Assembly: GCA_005406025.1 (NCBI GenBank)
Contig: BGZK01000297.1
Coordinates: 372,001-436,000 of the forward strand
Source of the DNA: Eumeta japonica
Lineage: Eukaryota > Arthropoda > Insecta > Lepidoptera > Psychidae
Direction of reading: 5' to 3'
Length of the DNA stretch: 64,000 bases
Positions 23,583 through 34,080 of this stretch are shown here, one piece after another; the first letter of the stretch is position 1; each line of letters begins with the position of its first letter. Made by a program: the position numbers and the translations under genes. Under the pieces are notes generated by a model. That model had not been told where the DNA came from. It saw nothing but the letters and a program-made list of their open reading frames with translations, and did not search any database.

Positions 23583-24055
23583 TGATAACGCACGAGTCGT
23601 GGGTATACACGCAACTAGTTTATTGCATTTTTTGTAAAGTGGGGAATGATTGTGAGAGCGGTGAACGACAACAATTTAATCATAAAGCTATTAAATCTTA
23701 TATCTACTTATGGATTGAAGTGAGATAAGTAATATGGAGGTACTGTCAACTACCGGTTTTCCCGCGGTTATGATTACGCATGCGTGCAAGTTCGCTTCAT
23801 AACAAAAACGCGCGCAGTAATCACTTCACTTGCATTTGAAACGGGAGCATTAGTGAGCTATGATGTGCTATTATTTTAAGGTCGTCTATCCACAGAGCAA
23901 TGTGTGCAGCGGTCACAGTCAGCTTTAAATAATGAGGTGCCATCTCTAACCACCAGTTCTAATGGTATAGAAAATTTTGTAATGGACGCAACTCATTTCA
24001 AGATGAAGAAGGCATTAGAGTTACCGTAAAATATTTAGAATTGTAACACGAAACG
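23583..24055. other. Non-coding stretch, possibly decayed 5' mariner sequence
   Basis: Lies between family A and a mariner 3' half. Words such as DEEGIRVTVKY can be read near 23995-24030 but are too weak to call. The part near 23750-23820 is richer in CpG. Confidence 0.3.
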
Positions 24056-24673
24056 ATGCTTGAAATTCCACAAAAAATTGCTTACGCCAGGAAAGTAGGG
24101 TACCTATGGTTTCACAAAGATTATCCAACGCCTACTATCGTCATAATAGTACGTGCAATGAAAAAAGTTATGTATGCGGTGTTTTTTAAAGTACAGGCTT
24201 GGCCAAAGCCATTAAATAAAAAGGTGAGAAAGCTGACACGGCGGCGGGTACGCACGACACTGATTGCCAGAGGTTCTCCACACTTTTAGAATAAGAGGCT
24301 CAATGCTGCACAACGACAACGCATCCTCTCGTACCGCTGCGCTACCACTGTCAAGTTTTTGAAGGAAAACGACATTACAGTCTAAGAGCATCCGCCTTGC
24401 TCACCGGATCTTGCTATGTGCGACTTCTAGTGATTTTTTAATTGAAAAAAATGTATGGTCGCCGTTTTGTATCAGAAGAAGAGTTAGACTTCGCTATTAC
24501 TAAGCATCTTGACTCTATTTCTATTAAAGCTTGGCGCGATGGTTTGCGTTTGTAGAAAATTCGACTACTGAAGTGTATTGACGCTGAAGGACTACTTTCA
24601 ATATATCTAAATTTGTTGTGTCTTGCCTGTGTAGTTCTATTGCATCTCGATAACTTTTAGAGTGATCCTCGTA
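24056..24673 (+). pseudogene. Mariner transposase C-terminal half with 3' terminal repeat
   Basis: Reads GYLWFHKDYPTPTIV (the W.FQDEPNPTK block), then after frame changes MLHNDNASSRTAAL (second catalytic Asp kept), and near 24460-24590 pieces like the usual GRRFVSEEE..DF and KAWRDGF with premature stops. The 3' end 'taacttttagagtgatcctc' plus 'gta' at 24650-24673 resembles a mariner terminal repeat, and is followed by TA, the usual mariner target. No matching 5' terminal repeat was found, so the copy is 5'-deleted as well as frameshifted. Confidence 0.75.
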
Positions 24674-25604
24674 TACATATCGATGTATAACCCTTTGCAC
24701 ATAGAAAGCGTAACTTTCATATATTTTTTACAAAAAAGCAATTAGTAGGTTTAACTAATTTTCCGTGAATTAATTCACTTAAATGAATATGCAAAAATAA
24801 ACTATGAGATGGTAGTATACAAAAGGCGATTGTTAAATGCACTATAGAAACGCATTTTCTTTTGGGAAAGTATACTATAATGTAAAGTGTTTACTTAATT
24901 TCAAGTCATAAAATAGTATAATAATTGTAAAAAATGCACAAGATACTGTAAACAAGATACATTGGAATAAACAATGAATAATGATTTCCTGATCACTGTT
25001 GTAATAATTCTATTTCACTCTGTTCAAATCATGCTTAATAAAAGAGCTCTTCAGAGATTGTACAGCATTTAGAGCTAAATTAAGTGCGTACGAGCACCAG
25101 GTTCGGAAGTGAAGTTACCTATCACATTATGCAATGATAGTGATTATATCTAATGATAATCATATGGATCTTTACGAAACTAAATTAGATACATAGTTAC
25201 GTATATTTTTTCCTTCTTTTTGTAACCATTTGTGCGAAACAAAAGTCATTGCAAATATTCCATTTTGGACGCGTTTTCGTTACCGTAACACTGCAAATGT
25301 AATGCCGCAAAGTCTTTATCTTTTCCTACACAAAAAAAAAACAGTATAAAGATGTGCATTTATCAAAAAGGTTGCATGCCTGATGTTCAGAGAGGTTGCG
25401 TGATGATTATGGAGGATGTGTGAGAATTGAACAGTAATTAGTCGTAAACACAACACGTTCGTGTCCGTCTATGTGTCTATATAATACAATCGTATCCAGG
25501 ATAAATATCTAATTTCGAATTCCAAAAAATATTTTAATTTTAATTTTATATATTTGTAATTTAAATTACAGGGAGACAACACATTAATTCAAATTCGCAT
25601 CCTA
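24674..25604. other. AT-rich non-coding stretch, nothing recognised
   Basis: No protein-like frame and no repeat that I can place. Confidence 0.5.
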
Positions 25605-25710
25605 TCTAAAGGAGTGAGCGGTCGCAGGTGGCTTACGTCGTCGACGCCGCGGGCCGGCCTTCTCGACCAGCGCGAATTTCTTCCCGCGCCTACTCTTGTT
25701 TGGGCAGAAC
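25605..25710. promoter_or_regulatory. Small CpG-rich patch
   Basis: 'cgtcgtcgacgccgcgggcc' and 'ccagcgcgaatttcttcccg' stand out from the AT-rich flanks. Regulatory function is only a guess. Confidence 0.12.
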
Positions 25711-26604
25711 ATTATGGCATGAATTGGAATTGATGTGAATAACCGCTGAATTTGTTTTTATTTTTTTCTAGTAATGGCTATGGAAATTTTATCATGTTTT
25801 TATAAGCGTAAAATTTAATCGGTGTCACTCTTGAAAACAATTTAAATAAGGATGCGAACGTGTCGTATAATATAGATATAAAATAGTTCAAAATATAGAC
25901 TGTACATGAGGCACAACGTTACAGAGTAATATACTGTTATACGTTATTTCGATTACAATGAATGAGGTCACATACATGTGTGCAAAATGATAATTAGAAT
26001 CACCCTGTTCCTTGAGAGGGGTTACACTGGTGAGCGGTTTCAGAAAATTAAAAAGTTGTTCGTCTGTTAACACAATACAAAAGTAAAGAAGAATATCATT
26101 ATAAAAGAGATAAAACCCGACTAAAATTAAAATTGGTCCGCGGTAAATGGCCAGCCGTAATTATTTCCGTCTTGACCACTTCGAACTCTAATTTATTTAT
26201 TTTGTATTAAAGTCCGAATTAAACGTTTGCATTAACATTATTCACGCTAAAAACACTATAAAATGGATTTTTGTAGAGCGAAATAAGAATGACGGAAAAA
26301 TCATATCGCCGATGTACAGTTTTAAAATGTTGCCTAAATAAGATTTTTATTGATACTCCCGACGATTTGCGACTTACGAAACAGACGCTAACAAAACTGA
26401 GTGGGTCCGTGGCGCATAGATCCATAAAAGTGGACTTTTTGAAAAATAATTTCTATGCAAAGAGAAATAGACTTTTGCAAAAAGTGGTTTTCAACGGCCC
26501 AAAAGAATTTGCCAGTGGGAGTAGACGCTCTATACAAATAAAATTTGCAACCGTCACTGACTTGAACCAATAAAAAAAAATGTGTGTGTGTTAGTATACA
26601 CGTG
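25711..26604. other. Non-coding stretch with a weak open frame
   Basis: A 94-codon frame at 26289-26573 (plus strand; segments such as DTPDDLRLTKQTLTKLSGSV) is the only notable frame. The opposite strand is also open over much of it, so it carries little weight. A short (tg)n run sits at 26580-26590. Confidence 0.35.
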
Positions 26605-26637
26605 ATGTCATAAAGAAGTGGAACTTCTTTATGACAT
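26605..26637. repeat. Perfect hairpin, 15-bp arms, 3-bp loop
   Basis: 'atgtcataaagaagt' at 26605-26619 and 'acttctttatgacat' at 26623-26637 are exact reverse complements around 'gga'. Confidence 0.85.
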
Positions 26638-27469
26638 TTTTTGAAAAATGATTCACTATTCACAACTTTACAAAAATTGGTATAAGATAAAGTTCAAACA
26701 AAAAAAATTTAATGTCGTATTAAATTAAAGGTATTTTGTTATCAAAGACATGCATACAAATAATATAATTATTTCACCTTATTATTGGTATTAGGATTAT
26801 TACAGTATTTCATTAATTATGATAGAATTATTATTATCATTGTTATCGTTATTATATATTTTTGTAATTAATGGCTTATGGTATTAAAATATGAAATATA
26901 TGAATACATTCCACGAAATTTAGTGACTTTGTAAAAACTCCATCAATTATAGTGCCGGATCTTCTTGTGGATGTTTGAGGACTGTTCTTCATAAATAAAT
27001 TCTATATATTATAAAAAAAAGAAAAAAAATGTACATCTCTATGTTTTCATTTTCTATCTATGTACAGTCTATTTTTAAATGATTATTATTTTTATTATTA
27101 CAATTAATTGATGTTTAGTAGATTAACAGTCACATTAATTAATAATTGCTAGTTTTAATGAAATTGTATGCATTTACCGATACTTACAATCAAAAACTGA
27201 GGTTAACCTGAAATAATCCAAAACAATAAATACCATAATCACGCCCGCGTGTTGGATGTATTAGAAAAAAAGATATAATTACATGCTTTTGTTAGAAATC
27301 CACTGAAATTAGAATAAGCCCTTAATTGTTTTTGCCTATCACTTTATTAATGGAATATTATTTTTCACGTCACTACTGAGTTTTAGAAATAAACAAAGCG
27401 CGTAACGGAAAAACGTGATGACGAAAATGTCTCTCATACTTCGATAAAGAAGTTTCACTTCAAAAAACC
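26638..27469. other. Very AT-rich non-coding stretch
   Basis: Poly-A/T, 'attattattatt'-like runs; nothing recognised. Confidence 0.5.
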
Positions 27470-27620
27470 GCAATCGCCTCGCGCGCCCGGCGACGCGCGG
27501 TGAGCGGCTTGTTTTGCGCAGGACCTATCAAACAGACGGCTGCAATATCGCGTTATGCGGACGACTTTGTATTGAATTTTTTACGTATTGATGTTTTACG
27601 AGTCGTCGAACTCGAGTTTG
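27470..27620. promoter_or_regulatory. CpG-rich patch
   Basis: 'cgcctcgcgcgcccggcgac' followed by 'gcgcggtgagcggc' and a more balanced tail. It lies just beyond the 3' end of the minus-strand open frame at 27671-28003. No defined motif. Confidence 0.15.
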
Positions 27621-27670
27621 TTTTGGGATCGCGGTAAAAGAAAAGTTCAGACGTCGGAATAGAGAACAAT

Positions 27671-28003
27671 TTATTTGCTACACGTTAGCCGCTTTCTCAA
27701 CTGTGTCGCGACGTCTTGTAATGCAGGCCGAGACGAGCGGCGAATAGTTTCTATTTCTACAAATGCTAATTCTATGACGTGTCCGATGTTTATCTGAATA
27801 AATTTAAATTTTTGCTTTTCTAGCTCACGTGACATGTAATAAGCTAATATCAATCCCATACGTGTATCAATTCTTAGGTCCAGGGAAACGAAATTCAATT
27901 TTAATAGATGAATATTGGACACCTCGTTGAGTAAACTTTTGTAGAAATAGAGACGATTTGCCGCTTGTCTCGGCCTGCTGGTTTGGTTATTGGCGATATA
28001 GCG
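27671..28003 (-). other. Unassigned open frame of 110 codons, minus strand
   Basis: Open from just after an in-frame TGA (28004-28006) to a TAA at 27671-27673. The reading is protein-like, with an amphipathic pattern (RLYFYKSLLNEVSNIHLLK, GLILAYYMSRELEKQKFKF, IGHVIELAFVEIETIRRSS). There are no low-complexity runs. The first internal Met is in the middle, and I see no strong branch point and AG upstream, so exon status is unproven. I recognise no domain. Among the unassigned frames this is the one I would test first. Confidence 0.25.
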
Positions 28004-28957
28004 TCATTTATTAAGATGACCAAAACAAATATTAGAAAATCGGCAACAAATGGAGTGCTATTTACACACCTTACATGCTATGTCTTATAATTTTTTACTC
28101 GTAATTTCGGTTTATGTAAGACTATATCAAAAAGGAGTTCTAAAACAAATATTAATTTTTAATATAAAAAGTACATATAATAAAGCAATGATTAGTAGAC
28201 AATTAGTGACGGACCGGGCGCACGCGTATGGAACGCTTAACTGCCCACTTTTGGTTTTACTGATCGGCTGACTATTTCACAGGAACGGCATCTAGTCAAC
28301 TTAGGTCATCGAAATTGTACCTCTGAACACTAGGTGTCTATAGAGGTGCAGAGCTTCACTTCCGATATACCGACATGTATGCTTTGTAGACTGTAGACTA
28401 GTGCAGAAGTGCAGGAAGGTGCCGTACTGAGTAGGTGCAGGCGCAATTCATCATGCAGCTGCATTTTTATACTATTTTCCACTATTCTCGGATTCGTCCA
28501 TCAGAGAGCGACCAATTAGACGGGTCGAATTTAGGCCAATTAAATCGAAGCGGCCTAGATTTCAAAATCTGTCTTCAAATGGAAGCCGTACCGTTGAGAC
28601 AGCTATGCCATTTTCTGACATTGATTCTGAACCGTCCCGTAACGGGCGCCGCTATCTGGTGCCCATAAACTACCGTCAGCGGTTGATGGCTCTTTGGCGG
28701 CCCTTAGCACCGCCGATATCTGTGCCGCCTAATCGGCCCTCTGAAGGATTACCGAGGTACTAAAGCGCATACGTGTTCGATGCATTTCCGAAGTAAAACT
28801 CATATAAACTCATCTTTAGTCACAAATAAATTTACATGTACAAACTATTCTATTATGTATATTTTAACTATAAATCGCATCGAAAAAGCGATGTTGTCTA
28901 TATATGACTTATGAGTTCGAAACTCGCTTATACGAACTATATGACTAAAGAATAAAA
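28004..28957. other. Non-coding stretch, nothing recognised
   Basis: Mixed composition, slightly GC-richer near 28480-28760. No feature supported. Confidence 0.45.
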
Positions 28958-29029
28958 TTTTAGAATGACATATTGTTTTTTAAAAGTTAGTAATTTTAGA
29001 ATGACTTATAGTTTTTTAAAAGTTAGTAA
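28958..29029 (+). repeat. Tandem duplication of a 36-bp unit
   Basis: The unit begins 'ttttagaatgac' and ends 'aaaagttagtaa'; copies at 28958-28993 and 28994-29029 differ at only two bases ('acatattg' against 'acttatag'). A partial third start, 'ttttag', follows. Confidence 0.9.
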
Positions 29030-30299
29030 TTTTAGTTAGTGACCAAGCGAGAAAAGGAAAAATAAATAACCGTTTACATGCATAAAGAATAATCTTTCCC
29101 AATTATAAGGCCGATTCTAGGTCTTAGATTGTCTGCAGAAAAGCAAATTCGATAGTCTGTCTTGGTGTAGACCGGCCATAAATATAAATATCAAGATAAG
29201 TTGCTTAATAACTTCTTGCTATTTATTTTTGCACTTAAAACTGTGACAGGCATCAAATCGTAAATGCTAACGACGACTAAATTGCAAATGCAAAAACTCG
29301 TAATTAGTGACTGCCGCTGAGTTTTTAATAAATGGAAGCGATATTTACCTAAGTAAATGTATGAAGCCGACACAATTTGCTTTTTCAGAATCATATGTGT
29401 ATCTGTATTATAAGCAAGCAGTTGTGATAAAATTACAGAATTTAGAGAGAACTTCATTATGGACTTACACTCTGTCATGTAAATCTTGATTATCTATAGA
29501 CGGGTGTGTGAGTATTGTGAATTGCGAGCCGACACCGTAAGCCAGCGCTGAAACTTCGCACATACATATCACTCGGTTATTGGTTATAATTTATTTATGA
29601 TGTAATGCGATAATTAGGCGGACTAAAAGTTAACTCCCCCACCACTGGATTTTTTATTGTTAACGAGCCATTGAAGTGCGGGTAGTGAAACGAAGCGAAC
29701 GCAATTTTATAAGCAACTCATGCAAGAAGTTATAAACTATATGTTTTGATCACGTAGCCAGTGAAATCGGTGCCAAAACCGTGGAGCAAGGGGACGCCCC
29801 AGGTAGTGTACAAAATACTGACTTAGGTACGAGTTCTCTACCTATGAAGACGAGGTACGTGATACCTAATTTCCAAGTTGATGGGCCCAGCAAAACAATT
29901 GAAGGTTTGATATTTGCACCGAGATACGTGGCTCCTTAAACAGTTATGTATCGCTTTTTCATTTCGATATAAAAACAATGCGAACGCGAACCAAATGGCA
30001 AAGTACAAATTACAAATTCGCACCGGCACTACACGCGCAACAGCAAAAGCATGGAAGCCGGCGATAAAAGGAAACAGACGCACACAGATATTTGCTTTTC
30101 AAATGATCCATTTATCTCATTATCTACGGTGCACGCTCACAGACGCCCGAGGCATGTTCGTAAAGCAATTACAGGCTTCCAATAGGAGCCAACAAAAAAG
30201 CGTCACATCCAAGATGGCGCCGTAATCAGTGTTGTAATCAATGCGGGAATCCATCGGTTTTTGCACGAAACGGCCGCGGGAACGTTAACAATTTCCTTA
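29030..30299. other. Non-coding stretch, nothing recognised
   Basis: An open frame of 103 codons at 29914-30225 ends at 'caagatggcgccgtaa'; its composition is Lys/Arg/Gln/Thr-rich and the antisense strand is open too. I do not accept it as a gene. Confidence 0.45.
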
Positions 30300-30530
30300 G
30301 GAGTGATAAATTGTCGTTTCACGCCTTCGCTCCGGGTCGCCACGCCTGTCCTTTTGAGACGTATGATTTGTTGCAGATAAGATTTTAATTAGCGTATAAC
30401 GCATCGATTATCAGCTCGAGTCCGTTTGTTCCCGTGTCCAGAACGGTTCCGGAACGGAACGCCCGGCCGGCGTCCGTCGGCCCGCTGCGCCGGCGACGGC
30501 GTGGGCGAAGCGTTTATAGTCTAGGATCCG
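30300..30530. promoter_or_regulatory. CpG-rich block with GATA, TAATTA and ATCGAT motifs
   Basis: In 35 bp there are GATAAG (30376-30381), TAATTA (30386-30391) and ATCGAT (30403-30408), within a segment flanked by GC-rich shoulders ('gcccggccggcgtccgtcgg', 'gctgcgccggcgacggcgtg'). This cluster resembles a developmental enhancer in composition. There is no coding frame. Confidence 0.28.
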
Positions 30531-30663
30531 ACATTAGGCAAACCTTCTCTTGTCTGTTAATCGAATACAATATTTCTCAAAGGCTCGTTCAATCATAAAC
30601 AACTTAAAGGTATAACAATCGTCACAAAGTCCTACGGTTAATAATTTATCTATTGCTGCCATC

Positions 30664-30717
30664 AATAATTGAATCGATTAAAAAAAAATAGTTTTTTTTT
30701 TAATCGATTCAATTATT
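30664..30717. repeat. Hairpin with arms of about 24 bp
   Basis: 'aataattgaatcgatt' followed by an A-run (left) pairs with a T-run followed by 'aatcgattcaattatt' (right) across a loop of a few bases. The non-homopolymer 16-bp part is exact. Confidence 0.85.
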
Positions 30718-32611
30718 ACATAATCCTATAACAGATTCTAGACTATTAAATAGAATCACTTTTGTGTGGAAATACTTGTGATGTTTATGTGATCAATTAA
30801 CACGCCATAAACTGTATATATATATAATTACACATAATTATATATCGCGGCTTATATTATTTTATTAATTCTATCACACTTATCACGACTTCTTCTAAAA
30901 ATCGAACATAAAGTTCATCGCCAGCAGTTGCCGTGGGGAATTTCGCTTAGTGACAATCTCTATGCTCATTTCCTATCGCCGAAACGAGTATCGTTTAATA
31001 TCAATGAATTCGAAGTGGAGACCACCGCGGCCCGAAGGTCGAAGGCGTTAAGTGTGCGACGAACTGCCGATACCCGCTAAAATGTCATAATGAACGGCGG
31101 AAAAACGATAAAAACTTATAGACGACGTGTAATTATGCAGCGTCAATGGGGTTTGGTAGAGCTTAAAGCTGTTTCATTTTCGCTTAATGTGCTATGGATT
31201 GAAGACGCACATCCAAACTGTTTTGCGGCTACTTTAAATCTACATATTTTTGCGTTATTCATCGTGATTCTGTTTTTAATGTATGGTTAGAGCTTTTTTA
31301 ATTAATGAAACGTCAAGGAACAAAAGCTATTGACATTGAATTTCATAGAGTTTCTAAAGTATTTCATAATGTTTTATGCCATTAATTTTAATATATTTTG
31401 ACCTCTCCGACAATAGATGAATGTATTAATTTTTATAATAGTATTTGTAACAGCACAATATGGTTGAATAATATCTCTACACATGTTAATGGAAGCCTAG
31501 ATCTTTAAAAAAATGTATTAATGATTAATAAAAAATATGTCTAAAGCAGTTTCTTAGCCTATTTCCGAATCAGTGGTAAATAAAAAAAAATATGTTAACC
31601 ATCAACGAGGGTGTGTAAACATTGTATAAAAGTGTTTTTTTCCTTTATTTTGAAACCTTTTTCAAAATAAAATTATTTTTTATTTCAATATAAAACTGAA
31701 AAAAATATAAGTCGTCTAATTATTATCATTAACACATAGCAGTGCGTGAAACTACCATACAATGTCAACATTAATTACTGCGACTTCAAAACACACATAT
31801 AACTTTGTTTTATTGATTTTGAAAAAACTATAAAATGACTATAACGGTTTATCGTTTTTTAACTAGTTATTTATTTATTTTATGCAAATGTGATAACATA
31901 GCGGTCTCATTAGCATTAACGCGTTTCCGCTACGTACTATTTTATCGAGAAATATTTTTTATATCAAGCCGAAGGAAAAATAACCTATGGACAATGTTTT
32001 ACCGAAAAGTCCGATTATGTTTTTAGTATATCGTTGTAATTTCATATTTTTTCCCACTACATGGGATCTATAAAATGGGCTTAGGCGGTATTTAGCGGAG
32101 AGCAGGCACCCACCGGCATCGCTGTAACTCAGGCGGGCGGAACGCGCCAAGTCGAACTTCGTGATTTACACGCGCCGCTAGCGCCTCGTCTAGGTACGGT
32201 CTGCAAAAACAGAAAATGTATATGATTTATACGTGTATGATTGCATCAGTAAAATAATAACTTTCAGAGCACTAACACAAAGAAATGTATGGTAAAGGGC
32301 ATCAAAACCTAATTTATACGTAAAAAATCGACACATCGAAACAAATATTCCAGTTTTCATGGATTGTCTCATATTTACATTATTCAGTTTTTATTTTATA
32401 CAATATTTAAATATGTATTTAAAATTATAGTAATTTACCATAGTTTTATATAAATTAATTTATCCACATGGAATATGAAAACCGTAAATAAATGTAAAAT
32501 AATGATTTAGCAGAATATTTCTTTCACGTGAATGTGTCAGTAACATAATTTCACACAAACAAAGAGAAATCTTCGACATCACATTGTCACAGCAAATTTA
32601 AATATGTAAAA
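30718..32611. other. AT-rich non-coding stretch, nothing recognised
   Basis: About 1.9 kb, with a short (ta)n near 30816-30828 and a GC-richer bit near 32090-32190. No protein-like frame. Confidence 0.5.
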
Positions 32612-32860
32612 CTAGCTGACCCCGATGACATAGTTCTGTGTTTTTCTGTAGCTGTCGCAGCAGTAAAGTATACGCTCGCCGCTTTGCCCGCCTAGTAAAA
32701 TAATGAATATCGTTATTTTTTATATTGAGGTCGGAGGTCCGTCGATGGAATGCGCATCAAAACCGAATAAATGGATAGTGCGAAAATATTCTCTGTGTTC
32801 GAATTTCATAGCGATTATTATGGCCAGTTAAACCGTATAAAAGTAGACGCGTTAATGTTG
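32612..32860 (+). repeat. Lepidopteran LINE tail fragment (actagctgacc type)
   Basis: Starts 'actagctgaccccgatgac', the usual opening of a widespread lepidopteran LINE 3' region ('actagctgacccgcgcaac'). It then shows 'tcgccgctttgcccgc' and fades by about 32860. It is non-coding and the 3' limit is uncertain. Confidence 0.4.
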
Positions 32861-33049
32861 CCATACAACGGCAACAAATTGAATTTTCCACAAACTTCTG
32901 GATATTCAACCAGTCGACTGTTATAGAACTGTATTAAAATACACTATTTTGGTCACATCCCTCCGTGTGCTCAGCCCAATCTTCATATTACACGATTCCA
33001 TTGAAATATGTTATTTAGATAATCCCGCAGAAAATATGAAATGGGCTAG
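32861..33049. other. Short non-coding stretch
   Basis: Nothing recognised. Confidence 0.4.
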
Positions 33050-33080
33050 CAACCAATCTGACCTTCAGTCAGATTGGTTG
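33050..33080. repeat. Perfect hairpin, 13-bp arms
   Basis: 'caaccaatctgac' and 'gtcagattggttg' are exact reverse complements around 'cttca'. Confidence 0.85.
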
Positions 33081-33356
33081 GGTTTTTATTCAGTCGCGAG
33101 TACCAGCGAGAACAAAAGATGGCCGACCCCGTTCTCGCCTCGCGCCGATGAGGCACTCACTACGGTTTCGTTCCTACTGATCAGTAAATGTCGAAACCAC
33201 GAAACCATCAAAACCACAGTGACTTCCTCAAGCCATTTTCTGATTGTCTTATTTTTACGAATGGGCCATCTTCGTACATCGATGAAATCATTCAAATTGA
33301 AATATGTTTCTTTCGTACGTTATAAAACAACACTTTAATTACGTCATACACTCGTA
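33081..33356. other. Non-coding stretch, nothing recognised
   Basis: A frame of 129 codons (32949-33338) runs through the hairpin and has no family resemblance; the opposite strand is open too. Confidence 0.4.
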
Positions 33357-33510
33357 CTTACACTTTACCACTCGTCATTCTGAAGGCAGTTTACCCTCAA
33401 GAAGAACGAGAAAGAAACTCAAGGGTAGTTCTTTTCTATGTTAATCATACATAGCCAAATAAATACAACACCATTGATGAACGAAACAGCCCGGTAAGAA
33501 GTTCAGCCGC
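33357..33510 (+). repeat. Dispersed repeat family C, copy 1
   Basis: Collinear with 43411-43560. Shared phrases are 'ttacactttaccactcgt' (43.4 kb: 'cttgt'), 'gaaggcag', 'ctcaagaagaacgagaaaga' and 'attgatgaacgaaac' followed by 'cccggtaagaagt'. I recall the same phrases from other lepidopteran genomes. It is about 155 bp and non-coding. Confidence 0.75.
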
Positions 33511-33697
33511 TTATGCTCATAGATACTCGTCTTCTAAATATTCAAAAATTGCATAATATCCTTTTTATTGAGTGTTTATTTAATAATGCTCTTGAATTTA
33601 TGCAAGGGTAGATCTTATATATATGTATATAATAGCACTACTGATTTCGAGGGGGTGTGCTTCAGCAATGCGAATGAAAATCTTAAACACATAACCA

Positions 33698-33740
33698 TGC
33701 ACACACACATGCGCGCGCGCACACGCACGCACTCCCACAC
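33698..33740. repeat. (CA/CG)n microsatellite
   Basis: Alternating purine-pyrimidine run 'gcacacacacatgcgcgcgc' followed by 'acacgcacgcac'. It forces long open frames on the minus strand that should be ignored. Such runs can adopt Z-DNA. Confidence 0.9.
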
Positions 33741-34080
33741 CGGTACATGCGACCACTCCTCGAACGCGGAGGCCCGCTGCGGCTGCCGACCGTACCGCGC
33801 TCTCCGGTAACAATGCATTCCTTCTCACTTGTAATACATTTCAATTTAGCTCAAAGTCTCGCATTACCGCAGTAACGCCGCTTATGATCTAAGTTAGTGG
33901 CCGGCCGCGCGCGCTATTTACGGCGCGCGCCCGCCCCACGGCGCCCGCGCTGAAAAACGACCGGGCCGTCTTTGAAATTCATAACGCCGTCTCGTACGAG
34001 CGCCCGCCCCGCCGCGGGCCCGCCCGAAATGGCGGTGCGCCGTCGGGGATCTGCAATTAATTCGCGCTTGTGCCTTATGG
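33741..34080. promoter_or_regulatory. Strong CpG island
   Basis: The densest CpG block in the interior of the window ('ggccggccgcgcgcgctatt', 'cgcccgccccgccgcgggcc'). It is followed by 'aattaattcgcgcttgtgcc' and 'cttatggaaac' (TTATGG). No protein-like frame crosses it. It may be a CpG-rich enhancer or promoter; no TATA or clear initiator was placed. Confidence 0.25.

Noticed and set aside
32949..33338. 129-codon open frame
   Set aside because: It reads through a perfect hairpin, the antisense strand is also open, and there is no family resemblance.
33598..33828. Minus-strand frames rich in Val, Arg, Cys and Ala
   Set aside because: Forced by the CA/CG microsatellite, which has no stops in several frames.
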